Source of the DNA: Bacteroidota bacterium | GTDB lineage: Bacteria; Bacteroidota; Bacteroidia; Chitinophagales; Chitinophagaceae | Assembly (NCBI GenBank): GCA_018268105.1 | Contig: JAFDXG010000064.1 | Coordinates: 1-38,091 of the forward strand | Length of the DNA stretch: 38,091 bases | Direction of reading: 5' to 3' | In this document: in pieces, positions 14,860 to 24,408 of the stretch | Numbering within the stretch: position 1 is the first letter of the stretch | Layout of the letters: each line of letters begins with the position of its first letter | Translations under genes and position numbers: made by a program | The notes under the pieces: model-generated | What the model was told of the DNA's origin: nothing | The model's input: only the letters and a program-made list of their open reading frames with translations | Databases searched by the model: none

Positions 14860-16146
14860 CTATTGCCGGAATCTAAAAATGATCTTTTTCCCTATTAAAA
14901 GTATTAGTGCAACCGCGGATGCTCCCAGCAAATAATTACAAACTAACCTGAAATACAACTGGAAGTTCGTTGCCGGAATATTATCGGAGTATACTGCGTA
15001 ATAGGGTTTAGTATAAAAGAATTTGAGCGCACGTTCAAATATGTTCCCCGGTACGCTTCGTATTAAAAAGTCAGGGTAGGTATAAACGAATTTGGCCCCC
15101 GGATGAAAATAATACCGGTTCAAATCACACACTTCATTAAAAGAACGTAATTGCATACTATCCCCGTCAAAATGGAATGCCTGGATATCCTTTGGTATTT
15201 CCGTACGAAATTTCATTAAGGAATATACTTCAAGCGTATTTAAAAACTGATCATTTATTTTTACCAGAACGTTTCCGGAAGTAAGATCTACGTATGCCCA
15301 ACAATTCTTTTCAGGAATAAAAACTTCATTAAAAGCATGTGCTCCGGAACCTACACCTCCGGACTGGTCACCACATCCCACATATCTCCCAACAATCCCT
15401 GCTTCTGAAGAAAAGAATGCAAAAATATCTGCATAGTTGCCACACCAAAGTTTGGAATGACCGGCGCGTATTTCTTCCAATTGTTGAATAGGGTTTAACC
15501 CGGTTAAATAATCAGACGGGATACCTATACGATTTTGAGTAGCTTTTAGCAAATAGCTTGCTATTTTAACCACTTTCGAAACAGTGTTGTCTGTTGAAGC
15601 GATTTTCATTGAGTCATAGAGATATTGTTTGGCCTGTGTTTTATCCTGTATTTTTCCAATGCTGTAGGGCGCCGTGTTCCAAATGTCACGCTTGTGCAAC
15701 CTGAGATTTGATATCAGTAAGTCCTGGCTTGTTACCTCAAACTGCAGTTCACTGGAGTTGCCGGCATTTCTATAAATCTTTATGGGGGTGAAATCTATAT
15801 TGATGCGATACGGTTTTCTGCTGTTGATCTGAAGCGTATAACTCTTCCTTCCCATTGCCGGCATGATGGTCAGGTATCTCGATGTTTCCTTTGCAAACAA
15901 AGTTGAATCCAAAAATAACTCGAACAGGTTGGTATCCTTAATATCACTGCCGCCAAATTCAAATGTGAGTGAATCATCCTGAGTGCTATAGATACGAGTT
16001 ATACGGGTAGTTTCGTCCTGGTAATAGAATTGATTATAAGAAAGGATTTCAGCGTATGCATGTGGTAGCTTTTTTCTCCCGACATAATTTATTATTACAA
16101 GACAAACAAATATACCCGTTAACCAAATTAACTGCTTACGCTTCAT
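14860..16146 (-). CDS. Membrane-anchored transglutaminase-like cysteine protease-fold protein
   Basis: The 428-residue protein has an N-terminal membrane helix (about 8-24), a beta-rich region (30-150), a transglutaminase-like domain (about 190-300) and a C-terminal membrane helix (about 405-422). The thiol triad is intact: C235 in LWCGNYADIF, H270 in GAHAFNEVF and D287 in YVDLT. Such domains cleave or cross-link peptide bonds; bacterial members usually act as envelope proteases or amidases. It converges on the polytopic-protein gene with only 2 bp between the stops, and the 16164-16205 terminator separates it from phoH. The placement next to an envelope-modification cassette is suggestive only, since the transcripts converge. 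Confidence 0.82.
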   Translation of the reverse strand: MKRKQLIWLTGIFVCLVIINYVGRKKLPHAYAEILSYNQFYYQDETTRITRIYSTQDDSLTFEFGGSDIKDTNLFELFLDSTLFAKETSRYLTIMPAMGRKSYTLQINSRKPYRINIDFTPIKIYRNAGNSSELQFEVTSQDLLISNLRLHKRDIWNTAPYSIGKIQDKTQAKQYLYDSMKIASTDNTVSKVVKIASYLLKATQNRIGIPSDYLTGLNPIQQLEEIRAGHSKLWCGNYADIFAFFSSEAGIVGRYVGCGDQSGGVGSGAHAFNEVFIPEKNCWAYVDLTSGNVLVKINDQFLNTLEVYSLMKFRTEIPKDIQAFHFDGDSMQLRSFNEVCDLNRYYFHPGAKFVYTYPDFLIRSVPGNIFERALKFFYTKPYYAVYSDNIPATNFQLYFRLVCNYLLGASAVALILLIGKKIIFRFRQ

Positions 16147-16163
16147 CCGTATTGATATTATAA

Positions 16164-16205
16164 AATAAAACAGTCACAAAGATGAGGCTTTGTGACTGTT
16201 TTATT
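16164..16205. terminator. Perfect bidirectional hairpin terminator
   Basis: The 18-nt arms (16164-16181 and 16188-16205) pair perfectly around the loop ATGAGG. The core is ACAGTCACAAAG/CTTTGTGACTGT. Each strand ends the stem in a T-rich run. It lies between the phoH stop (16232) and the transglutaminase start (16146), so it ends the phoH transcript and isolates the downstream gene. Confidence 0.85.
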
Positions 16206-16231
16206 ATTCATTTAAAAAGAAAAACAACAAC

Positions 16232-17233
16232 CTATTCTTTCTCTGACTTTCCCTGTCCCTTTTCAAAATCTTTTTCATAAGCCCTGATGATGGCTTTTAC
16301 CAGGCGGTGGCGTACCACATCATCTTCATCCAGTTCAATATGAGTGATGCCTTCGATATTGCGCAGGATGCGTGTTGCTTTTTCCAAACCGCTCTTCTGA
16401 TGCTTCGGAAGGTCAACCTGCGTAAGATCGCCGGTGATAATAGCCTTAGCGTTGGCGCCTATACGGGTAAGAAACATTTTGATCTGAAGATCGGTGGCAT
16501 TCTGGGCTTCGTCCAATATAATAAAAGCATTATCCAGCGTACGGCCACGCATATAAGCCAGGGGTGCAATTTCTATTACCCGCGTGCTCATATAATACCC
16601 TAATTTATCGGCAGGTATCATATCGTCGAGTGCATCGTATAGCGGGCGCAGATAGGGATCAATTTTTTCTTTAAGATCGCCAGGCAAAAAGCCAAGGCTT
16701 TCCCCGGCTTCTACCGCTGGTCGGGTGAGAATAATCTTTTTGACTGATTTGTTTTTTAATGCCCTTACAGCAAGAGCCACTGCAGTATAGGTTTTACCGG
16801 TACCGGCAGGTCCTATGGCAAATACTACATCGTTTTTGTCTGTTGCTGTAACCATGCGTTTTTGATTGGCGGTTCTTGCGCGAACGCTTTTTCCGTTTGG
16901 CCCAAAAACAAGTACATCGTTAGGATTTCGCTCTACAAAATTGTCAATGGTTTCCGCATCATCGCCACCAAGTATCTGCTCAAAATAGTTTTCGCTAACA
17001 TGCCCGTTGCGTTCCAGGTACTGAATAAGCAATTCTATTTTTTCTTTTGCTATTTCAATTTGCTCCGGTGCACCGCTTAGTTTCATCTGGGTGCCGCGAC
17101 TGAGGATTTTGAGTAAAGGAAATTTCTTTTTGAGAAGGTCTAATTTGCCATTGTTAACGCCAAAAAATTCAATAGGGTTAACGGTTTCCAGGTTAATAAT
17201 TGTTTCTGTCAATGAGTTCGGTTTTAAGTTCAC
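16232..17233 (-). CDS. phoH: PhoH family ATPase
   Basis: The 333-residue cytoplasmic P-loop NTPase belongs to the PhoH/YbeZ family, which is linked to RNA metabolism and often associated with YbeY. The N-terminal region (about 20-80) has the KH-like fold typical of the longer PhoH proteins ([17 protein letters not shown]). Walker A is GPAGTGKT (141-148) and Walker B is [10 protein letters not shown] near 240, followed by [11 protein letters not shown]. The C-terminus is charged. Despite the historical name, its presence is not itself evidence of phosphate control. It is followed by the strong terminator at 16164-16205 and preceded by 106 bp downstream of the TonB-receptor stop. Confidence 0.93.
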   Translation of the reverse strand: MNLKPNSLTETIINLETVNPIEFFGVNNGKLDLLKKKFPLLKILSRGTQMKLSGAPEQIEIAKEKIELLIQYLERNGHVSENYFEQILGGDDAETIDNFVERNPNDVLVFGPNGKSVRARTANQKRMVTATDKNDVVFAIGPAGTGKTYTAVALAVRALKNKSVKKIILTRPAVEAGESLGFLPGDLKEKIDPYLRPLYDALDDMIPADKLGYYMSTRVIEIAPLAYMRGRTLDNAFIILDEAQNATDLQIKMFLTRIGANAKAIITGDLTQVDLPKHQKSGLEKATRILRNIEGITHIELDEDDVVRHRLVKAIIRAYEKDFEKGQGKSEKE

Positions 17234-17339
17234 AAATAGTCTTGAGTATATATTACAGACTAACCTATCCTTTGACTCAAATTTAATACATCATCATCTA
17301 ATTAACCAATATTTACTTATTCACACATGTGGAAAGATA

Positions 17340-19847
17340 CTAAAACCTCGCTAAAATTTTTAAATTCAATAATCTTGGGGTCAGCCGGTTGGGAATAGTG
17401 TACACTGTGTTTGAAAAATCTTTTATAAACATATACGATATTGTATTGCTCCGGTCGAGCAGGTTGAACACTTCAAAGCTAGCCCAGATATTTTCAAACT
17501 TTTTGAAAGGGCTATGGCTGCGCCGGTTTACCTTATCACCCGATAATAATTGAGCGCTGAAACCGATATCCACTCTCATGTACGGCTCTATGATCAGAGC
17601 GTTTCTGTATCGCACACTTCCGGGAATATTGTAGGGCATATTGCTGCCAAACAACATATTGAGATGTACTTTGAAATTTTTATTTGTACTTAAGTAATCC
17701 TGAAAAAACATGCCGAAGGTAATGAGCCTGTCGGTCGGACGTCTTACCCATCCTTTGTCAAATTTTACACTATCGGTTATCACCTGGTCTTCAGTTTGTG
17801 CGGTTATATATTCCCCCGATGCATTTTTATACCGGTAATAATAAAAGCTGTCAATTTTTTCCATGGTGCGCATCACACCCAGGCTAATCCAGCTTTCCGC
17901 ATCTTTTACCAGTTCGCTAAAAAGCCTCATCTCAATACCTGTGGCATAAGCCTTAGCGTTGTTATTTCCAAAATACCGGATGCGTACATTGTCAATATCG
18001 TAAGGATCAAGATGGCGAATGTTTTTATAATAAGTTTCAATGGCAAGTCTCGAGGGTCTGCCCCAGGCTTTAAAATTATAATCTGCTCCCAGTACGGTTT
18101 GCCAGCTTCTTTGCGCTCTCACGCTGGTATTCAGTGTGCCGTCATATTTTCTCAGTTCACGGTAAAAAGGGGGCTGATCATAAGCACCTGCAGCAAATTT
18201 CAATGCCCAGTTTTTTCTTTCACCGGGTATCCATGAAAATTGTGCACGGGGCGAAACAATAAATTCTTTGTTGAGCGAATTGTAGTTAAACCGCAAGCCG
18301 GCCTGCAAACTGAAGTCAGACGATTTTCCAAATGAAATATTATCCTGTATATATCCCGATATTTTATTCACTGCCAGGTCAGCAGTGGAGTGAACTACTT
18401 TATGTAATAACAACTGATCTGTTTGGTAGGGAAGATTATAACCCGCTGAGTCCTGAGCTTCCCATTCGTTTAGCTTGTCGTGAATGATGGTGCGGTCAGC
18501 GCTTAGTCCCCATTGTAAGGCATGGGCTTTAACGGTAAAATTTCCTTTATGAGCAATACTCCAGTTGGCAATATTGAGTGAATTGCGGGCATGGTTCATA
18601 AATACACCCGCGCCAAGTGGGTTAACTATTGTGCCGAAATCGGCTTTGGTTTTATCAAAACTCCGTTCGCCAAAAAGATATGCGCCCCATATATCATACG
18701 CTTCCTGCTCATCATCTTCAAACCTGCTGATCAGCCATTTTAATTTAAGCCTGGGGTTAACGGTTTGTGTTGCCGAGAATCCTAACATTTTTGTAGCATA
18801 CCGGTCCTCTTCGCGGCCCTCAAAATAAATATCCAAACCCAGGTTGGCACTGAACAGTGGTGATAGTACAGACGAAGTAAGCTTCGCTTCTTCCGGCACT
18901 AATGTAAATTTTGTTGCCGAATAATTGCCCAGCATTTCAATTTGCCATTTACTGTTGATGCGATAAGTAAGCATTGCCTGTATGTCTGATGATGAGGGCG
19001 TATAGTTCCCTTTGGTTTCCTGAGAGCTAAGCAGGTTTCTGTTCGATCTGTTGCGTACCCCCAGCAGGTAGGTAAATTTCTGATCTTTAGAAAAACCTTC
19101 TACATGAAAACCCTGTTCCAGCAAACCGATATAGGCTGAACCCCCGAATTGTTTTGGCTTCCGGTACTGCACATCGAGCACACTGCTCATCTTGTCGCCA
19201 TACTTTGCCTGAAACCCTCCGGTATAAAAACTTACACTGCCGGCAAGTTCGGGATTAATAAAACTTAGTCCTTCCTGTTGACCACTTCTAACAAGATAGG
19301 GTCTGAAGATTTCAAAATCATTTACATACACAAGGTTCTCATCATAATTACCACCACGCACTGTATACTGCGAAGTGAGTTCATTATTACTTCCCACAAA
19401 AATCTTTATCAGACTCTCCACACCACCCGTTGCCGAAGGCATGGTTAATGCATGTTTGGGGTCTACCCTTATCAGCCCGGCTTCCTTTCTTTCGCGTTCG
19501 TCTTTTATTATCACTTCCTCCAGTTCTTTAGGCGATTTTGAAAGCCTGATAATTACTTTCTCATGTTCTTTATCATTCAGGTAAAAATTTCTTTGTACAT
19601 CCCGGTAGCCGGCAGAAGAAAATACCAGGGCAATAGCTTTTTGGGCAGGAACCCTGATGGAAAAAGTGCCCGAATCAGAAGTGGCGGTACCTTGTTGCCG
19701 CCCCAGCAATATTACCGATACGTGACCTAAAGGCGTTTCATTTTCATCTACAACTTTACCGGTTATCAATGCCAATCTCTGCTGCGCCTGTGCAAAGAAA
19801 GAGAGCAGTATAAAAAATGAGAATAAAAAGGTTTTGGCGCTGTTCAT
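17340..19847 (-). CDS. TonB-dependent outer-membrane receptor with CarboxypepD-like N-terminal domain
   Basis: The 835-residue outer-membrane protein is read from the ATG at 19847, which immediately precedes the signal peptide (MNSAKTFLFSFFILLSFFAQAQ); a TTG two codons upstream is less likely. A carboxypeptidase-regulatory-like domain (about 27-105, ITGKVVDENETPLGHVSV) is followed by a plug domain (about 110-220; YTVRGGNYDENLVYVNDFE) and a long beta-barrel ending in RLLNLKILARF with a terminal aromatic residue. There is no SusD-like gene beside it, so it is not a classical SusCD polysaccharide locus. It more likely imports a siderophore, vitamin or other small ligand. It is transcribed toward phoH but with a 106-bp gap. 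Confidence 0.9.
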   Translation of the reverse strand: MNSAKTFLFSFFILLSFFAQAQQRLALITGKVVDENETPLGHVSVILLGRQQGTATSDSGTFSIRVPAQKAIALVFSSAGYRDVQRNFYLNDKEHEKVIIRLSKSPKELEEVIIKDERERKEAGLIRVDPKHALTMPSATGGVESLIKIFVGSNNELTSQYTVRGGNYDENLVYVNDFEIFRPYLVRSGQQEGLSFINPELAGSVSFYTGGFQAKYGDKMSSVLDVQYRKPKQFGGSAYIGLLEQGFHVEGFSKDQKFTYLLGVRNRSNRNLLSSQETKGNYTPSSSDIQAMLTYRINSKWQIEMLGNYSATKFTLVPEEAKLTSSVLSPLFSANLGLDIYFEGREEDRYATKMLGFSATQTVNPRLKLKWLISRFEDDEQEAYDIWGAYLFGERSFDKTKADFGTIVNPLGAGVFMNHARNSLNIANWSIAHKGNFTVKAHALQWGLSADRTIIHDKLNEWEAQDSAGYNLPYQTDQLLLHKVVHSTADLAVNKISGYIQDNISFGKSSDFSLQAGLRFNYNSLNKEFIVSPRAQFSWIPGERKNWALKFAAGAYDQPPFYRELRKYDGTLNTSVRAQRSWQTVLGADYNFKAWGRPSRLAIETYYKNIRHLDPYDIDNVRIRYFGNNNAKAYATGIEMRLFSELVKDAESWISLGVMRTMEKIDSFYYYRYKNASGEYITAQTEDQVITDSVKFDKGWVRRPTDRLITFGMFFQDYLSTNKNFKVHLNMLFGSNMPYNIPGSVRYRNALIIEPYMRVDIGFSAQLLSGDKVNRRSHSPFKKFENIWASFEVFNLLDRSNTISYMFIKDFSNTVYTIPNRLTPRLLNLKILARF

Positions 19848-19954
19848 CAGCAAATTAACGGCTTTATTCGGTCAATATTACATTAATATTATAAGCTTAA
19901 GCTTTGCAAAAAAGCATAGTATTTCTGCGAGGTAAAAAAGTTTTGGTTACCGGC

Positions 19955-20016
19955 TTCAGTACTTCGATAGTGCTGTAGTGGCGACGCTCCGTTCAGCTAC
20001 TGTTCACTGAGGAACA
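19955..20016. repeat. Decayed REP-like inverted element
   Basis: This intergenic segment contains TGTAGTGG (19974-19981), GCTCCGTTC (19986-19994) and AGCTACTG, with imperfect self-complementarity. The words TGTAGTGG and, on the opposite strand, GAACGGAGC recur in the inverted repeat at 38031-38091. This suggests two members of one repeat family. Confidence 0.4.
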
Positions 20017-20112
20017 ATTATTGCATTTGAATGCGTAATCCCTGTCCCGGTTCCTAATGTCTGTTCGTATATATAATTGTATTTTCACTCAACCAACAAT
20101 CATATTTTCAGT

Positions 20113-21423
20113 ATGAAAAGAAAATTATGTTGCCTGACAATATTGGCCGTTGTATTTTACTCTGCTTCCTTTTCCCAGGTTGCCGTACCGGGCAAGCCAT
20201 TACCGCCCTGGCAGGAAGGCTTTCTTGATCTTCATCATATTAATACCGGCTGGGGTAATGCCGCCTATTATATTTTTCCCGATAGTACAACGATGCTCTT
20301 TGATGCCGGTGAAATGAATCCTACCAGCTCGCGGGCCTTTACACCCCGCAATGCGCCAATGCGCCCCAACTATAGTAAAAGAGCGTATGAATGGATAGTG
20401 TGGTATATACATCATGTATCTCCGCTGAAAGAAAGAGCCGTTATTGATTATGCGGCTATTTCGCATTTTCACGATGATCATTTTGGAGGCTGGTATCCCG
20501 GAGCAAAGCAATCAGCTACCGGCAAATATGATCTTACCGGTATCTCCGGAGTGGGAGAATGGATTCCGGTTAAATGCCTGCTCGACAGAGGCTACCCTGA
20601 TTATAATTATCCCTTTGATATGAAGAATAGCGGGCTGGCAACAACCAGCGAGGAAATCAATTATTTCAAAACTATGCAGAACTATTTTGACTTCTCCGCT
20701 GCCCAGGGTAAGAAGGGAATGATTACCCGGAAATTTAAAGCCGGAAGTCGCACACAAATAAGATTGAATCATGATCCCGGAAAGTTCCCTGACTTTTATG
20801 TGCAGAATGTAAAAGCCAACGGACTGATATGGACGGGAAAAGATTCATCGGTATATGAGTTTTTCCCTCCATTGAAAGCTACTGACAGAGCTACATGGCC
20901 GGGAGAAAATGAGTTAAGCCTGGTATTTACCATACATTACGGACCCTTTGTGTACTATAGCGGTGGCGACTGCGGCGGTATAGTTTCATACGGTGATCCT
21001 GCATGGAAGGACGTGGAAACATCCGTTGCCAAAGTTATAGGAGAAGTAGATGTTGCAACCATGGATCATCATGGCAACAGGAATGCGGTAAATGAATTTC
21101 AGGTTAAAACATTTAAGCCGCGTGTTTGGATTGAGCAGTCCTGGTCGTCTGATCATCCCGGCGAAGAAGTGCTACGACGGTTAATCTCACCGGTACTTTA
21201 CAATGGACAAAGAGATTTGTTTACCACCAATATGCTCGATGTAACCCGTTATGTAATAGGCCCGCTAATTGACAGGTCGTATAAAAGTTTACAGGGACAT
21301 ATTGTAGTGAGAGTAATGCCGGGCGGCAAGAATTATTATGTAATCATACTCGACGATAGCCGGGAAGATATGCTCGTGAAGGAAGTGTTTGGACCCTATA
21401 CATCAAAAGCGGGGACAAAGTAG
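20113..21423 (+). CDS. Secreted metallo-beta-lactamase-fold hydrolase
   Basis: The 436-residue exported protein is read from the ATG at 20113, which directly starts a signal peptide (MKRKLCCLTILAVVFYSASF). An in-frame ATG at 20077 would add a non-signal extension. The metallo-beta-lactamase motif H-x-H-x-D-H is present as HFHDDH (118-123), with a further DHHGNRN motif in the second half and an SSDHPG segment near the C-terminus. It resembles ComEC-like MBL proteins more than true beta-lactamases. The substrate is unknown. Transcription diverges from the TonB-receptor gene across about 265 bp containing the repeat at 19955-20016. Confidence 0.85.
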   Translation: MKRKLCCLTILAVVFYSASFSQVAVPGKPLPPWQEGFLDLHHINTGWGNAAYYIFPDSTTMLFDAGEMNPTSSRAFTPRNAPMRPNYSKRAYEWIVWYIHHVSPLKERAVIDYAAISHFHDDHFGGWYPGAKQSATGKYDLTGISGVGEWIPVKCLLDRGYPDYNYPFDMKNSGLATTSEEINYFKTMQNYFDFSAAQGKKGMITRKFKAGSRTQIRLNHDPGKFPDFYVQNVKANGLIWTGKDSSVYEFFPPLKATDRATWPGENELSLVFTIHYGPFVYYSGGDCGGIVSYGDPAWKDVETSVAKVIGEVDVATMDHHGNRNAVNEFQVKTFKPRVWIEQSWSSDHPGEEVLRRLISPVLYNGQRDLFTTNMLDVTRYVIGPLIDRSYKSLQGHIVVRVMPGGKNYYVIILDDSREDMLVKEVFGPYTSKAGTK

Positions 21424-21518
21424 TTTTTCAGGAAAATGAAAATATATTTCCTCATTAATGTATTCATCGCTTTACTTTGTTATGAGTGTAAGAGGGCGAG
21501 TATTTTCAAAATATACAT

Positions 21519-22346
21519 GTGCAAGATTTATCAGGAGATATTCAAATCGAAACGACTACACTAAAAAGTATTAAAATGGCGATACGGGATTTGGACATTA
21601 CAATTGATTTATCTGAAAGGTTGATTGAATATTTAAATGAAAACGGAATTGATAATTCAATCGAAAAATTCTGTTTTACTGCTATTGACAGGCTTAAAAA
21701 AGTATCAGGAAGTCTTAAGCAATTACTCTTGCAGTTAGACGACAATCATGATCTTGAATATAGCTGTGGCATACTAATCCGATCAATAATTTCTGATTCA
21801 TTATTTATTTTGAATAGCTATATTTTAAGTGTAAATGATAATCAGAAACTAGAGGAGTTTTGTTTTATTGTACTTGCTGTTTCGGTAAATCATTTGATTA
21901 AAAACGTCGATAAAGAATTACCGCTCGAAAAAAAGGAAAAGGCGTTTAATTCTATAGTTGATAGGTATCCGGAATATTTTAAAGGTGATAGAGAATCAGG
22001 TAAGTTGAAATTTAGTATTGAGAAAAAAGTACTCAACAGAGTTAGAAATGACACATTAATTCTAACTATAAAAGAAAGCTTAACTGAGTACGCCGCTATT
22101 AATCAGGCCTATTTATATTATTCAAAGTATGAGCACTTTGGAAACATTTATCAAGGCTTTCAAGCATGGGGCTTCGAACATCAGCGTGAAAAAATTTTTG
22201 AAACGATAAGGTTGATTCCAAGACTATTGATGTATTTGGCGCATATTCTTTGTAAGGAGAATCTACTTCGCAATGAAAATCCTGAAAGAATATTGGAAGA
22301 AGTATTACAAATTCTTATGAAGCATAATGAAGCATATTTTTCATAG
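21519..22346 (+). CDS. Orphan all-helical protein of unknown function
   Basis: This 275-residue frame starts at a GTG at 21519; an internal ATG at 21576 (MAIRDLDITIDL) is an equally reasonable start. No family is recognised. The protein is predicted alpha-helical throughout, without signal peptide or clear membrane spans, and is rich in L, I, K, E and N. A YYSKYEHFG stretch near residue 205 is its most distinctive segment. Base composition is visibly more A/T-rich and codon use more lysine/asparagine-heavy than in the flanking genes. Together with its isolated position between a secreted MBL gene and an AraC regulator, this suggests recent acquisition. A role cannot be inferred. Confidence 0.65.
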   Translation: MQDLSGDIQIETTTLKSIKMAIRDLDITIDLSERLIEYLNENGIDNSIEKFCFTAIDRLKKVSGSLKQLLLQLDDNHDLEYSCGILIRSIISDSLFILNSYILSVNDNQKLEEFCFIVLAVSVNHLIKNVDKELPLEKKEKAFNSIVDRYPEYFKGDRESGKLKFSIEKKVLNRVRNDTLILTIKESLTEYAAINQAYLYYSKYEHFGNIYQGFQAWGFEHQREKIFETIRLIPRLLMYLAHILCKENLLRNENPERILEEVLQILMKHNEAYFS

Positions 22347-22489
22347 AACTAAAAGCAGCGGCGTTCCCGTTATGAAGCCCGCCGGCTTAGAGGCAGAAAG
22401 CAATGAATTAAACATTGCAAATTCAATAATGAAAATCTTAGCGGGACAAAATACATAATGCCATAAATTTAACCTGAATTTCATTTTGC

Positions 22490-23359
22490 ATGAAGTCCGC
22501 CGTACAAAAATCATCTATACCTGCCTCAAGAATATTTGTTGCGAAAGAATTAAAGGATAAACATTTTGATCCTACCTGGCATGCCCACAACGAATACCAG
22601 TTGTTCCTTGTACTCAGCGGAACGGGCACACGTTTTATTGGTAATACCGTACAATCGTTTACTGTCGGCGATCTTACTTTTCTTGCACCAGGTATGCCGC
22701 ATCTGTGGCGTAGCGACAGCATATATTTCAACCGGCGCAATAAGCATACTTCCCACGGACTGGTAATATATTTCAAAAGCGATTTTATAGCAGAAATGCT
22801 TGACAAGGAAGAGATGCAGCAAATCAACAAACTTTTTATCAAAGCAAAAAGGGGTATTGAATATCGCGGTGATACTGCCACCCGTCTTGCACAGATGATG
22901 CGGCAAATTGCATCGCTTCGCGGCGCTGAAAGCGTGATTGCTTTGTTTCAAATGCTAAGTGCGATGTCCGATGCCACCGACTATCATTTACTTCATAATG
23001 CCGACTACCGGTACCGGCTTAAAGATGCGGAGACCCAAAGGATCAATCTTGTATATAATCATGCTGCCCAGCATTTTCAGTCTGCTGTTTTGCTAAGGGA
23101 TGCGGCTGCATTGCTCAATATGACGCCTACTTCTTTCAGTCGTTATTTCCGGATGAAAACCAGTAAGTCATTTTCGGAATTTATTGCCGAATTACGCATC
23201 AGGCATGCCTGTAAACTGCTTGCCGAAGATGACCGGAAAAGCATTCAACAGATCAGCCTTGCCTGTGGCTTCAATACCTTGTCAAACTTCAACCGAATCT
23301 TCCGGCAGTTTATGAAAACAACCCCCAAAGATTACAGGAAAGCATTCTCTTCACTATAA
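22490..23359 (+). CDS. AraC family transcriptional regulator
   Basis: This 289-residue DNA-binding regulator has an N-terminal cupin ligand-binding domain (about 20-110; HFDPTWHAHNEYQLFLVLSG and GDLTFLAPGMPHLW) and two C-terminal helix-turn-helix units (about 190-287; LLNMTPTSFSRYFRMKT and ISLACGFNTLSNFNRIFR). The cupin type is that of sugar-responsive AraC proteins. It ends 141 bp before, and reads in the same direction as, the epimerase/dehydrogenase/ThuA cluster. It is therefore the likely regulator of those genes; no operator could be defined. The ATG is preceded by TCATTTTG, one base off the -7 box, which would make a very short leader. Confidence 0.92.
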   Translation: MKSAVQKSSIPASRIFVAKELKDKHFDPTWHAHNEYQLFLVLSGTGTRFIGNTVQSFTVGDLTFLAPGMPHLWRSDSIYFNRRNKHTSHGLVIYFKSDFIAEMLDKEEMQQINKLFIKAKRGIEYRGDTATRLAQMMRQIASLRGAESVIALFQMLSAMSDATDYHLLHNADYRYRLKDAETQRINLVYNHAAQHFQSAVLLRDAAALLNMTPTSFSRYFRMKTSKSFSEFIAELRIRHACKLLAEDDRKSIQQISLACGFNTLSNFNRIFRQFMKTTPKDYRKAFSSL

Positions 23360-23500
23360 TCTTTTGCCTGTAAAATCGGCACATTTGGATAGATTTGGAT
23401 AAAAAACAGTCAGTATTGGATATAATCCGGTAGCTTACCTGCTGCTATTCTTATTAATTTAGCTGCTACTTTAAATCATTTATAAAATAGCGCAACGATA

Positions 23501-24370
23501 ATGCAGTTAACCTTTGGCGTTAGTACCTGGCTTTGGGTATCACCTTTTACCACCAAAGATGCTTTTTCACTATTCGCGAAAATCAGGAACAAGGGCTTTG
23601 ATATGGTGGAAATAGCGGTGGAAGACCCGGCTTTGATAGATACTATAAAAATTAAAGAAGCACTTAATGCTTATGGACTTTCAGTTGTTGTATGCGGCGC
23701 ATTTGGTGCAGACAGGGATATATCCGGCGATGATAAAACCGTACAGCAAAATGCTATTAATTATATCAAAGAATGTATTGATATAGCTGCACAAATTGGC
23801 GCCCCGGTATTTGGGGGACCTATGTATTCAGCGGTTGGTAAGGCCAGGATGGTAAGTTCGGAGCAGAGGAAAAAAGAGTGGAATACAGCCGTCAATAATC
23901 TGAGTATTGTGGCAGAGATTGCAGCCTCATCCGGTATACGACTGGCACTGGAACCGCTAAACCGTTTTGAGTCGGATATGGTGAATACCGCTGCTGATGC
24001 CATACGCATGGTGAATGAAATTAATAATCCGGCAGTGGGTATAGGGCTGGATGGATTTCATACCAATATTGAGGAGCCCGATATTGAAAAAGCGATACTG
24101 ACAGCAGGTGATAAATTGTTTCATGTGCAGGTAGCGGAAAACTATCGTGGTGCGCCAGGTACAGGGCAAACCAACTGGATGGCCTGGCGGCGCGGTCTGG
24201 AAAAGATTAATTATAATGGAGCCATTTCTATTGAAAGTTTTACACCCGACAATGTTACATTAGCCGGGGCTGTATGCATCTGGAAAAAGCTTGCTGAAAA
24301 CCAGGATATTTTTGCAAGAGACGGACTAAAATTTTTGAAAGAAGTATTTGAAAATTTTGAATCTGTTTAA
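23501..24370 (+). CDS. Sugar (phosphate) isomerase/epimerase, D-psicose/tagatose 3-epimerase type
   Basis: This 289-residue TIM-barrel enzyme is of the xylose-isomerase-like superfamily. The metal-binding set of ketose 3-epimerases is visible: E151 in LALEPLNRFE, D184 and H187 in GLDGFHTN, a histidine near 208 in FHVQVAEN, and E245 in SIESF. Spacing matches D-psicose/D-tagatose 3-epimerases closely (E152, D185, H211, E246 in those), so epimerisation of a free ketose or a 3-keto sugar is likely. It is cytoplasmic, with no signal peptide. It is followed after 38 bp by the Gfo/Idh/MocA dehydrogenase and fits a carbohydrate-conversion pathway with it. Confidence 0.88.
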   Translation: MQLTFGVSTWLWVSPFTTKDAFSLFAKIRNKGFDMVEIAVEDPALIDTIKIKEALNAYGLSVVVCGAFGADRDISGDDKTVQQNAINYIKECIDIAAQIGAPVFGGPMYSAVGKARMVSSEQRKKEWNTAVNNLSIVAEIAASSGIRLALEPLNRFESDMVNTAADAIRMVNEINNPAVGIGLDGFHTNIEEPDIEKAILTAGDKLFHVQVAENYRGAPGTGQTNWMAWRRGLEKINYNGAISIESFTPDNVTLAGAVCIWKKLAENQDIFARDGLKFLKEVFENFESV

Positions 24371-24408
24371 CTGATATATATTGAACCTTAACAATAAATC
24401 TATTTGAT

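Noticed and set aside
17340..19847. SusCD-type polysaccharide utilisation locus
   Set aside because: Only a SusC-like TonB receptor is present; no SusD-like lipoprotein or glycoside hydrolase is adjacent.
21436..21564. 42-codon ORF beginning MKIYFLINVFIALLC, signal-peptide-like
   Set aside because: It overlaps the orphan gene start in another frame, has no continuation and no supporting motif; AT-rich DNA easily gives such a frame by chance.
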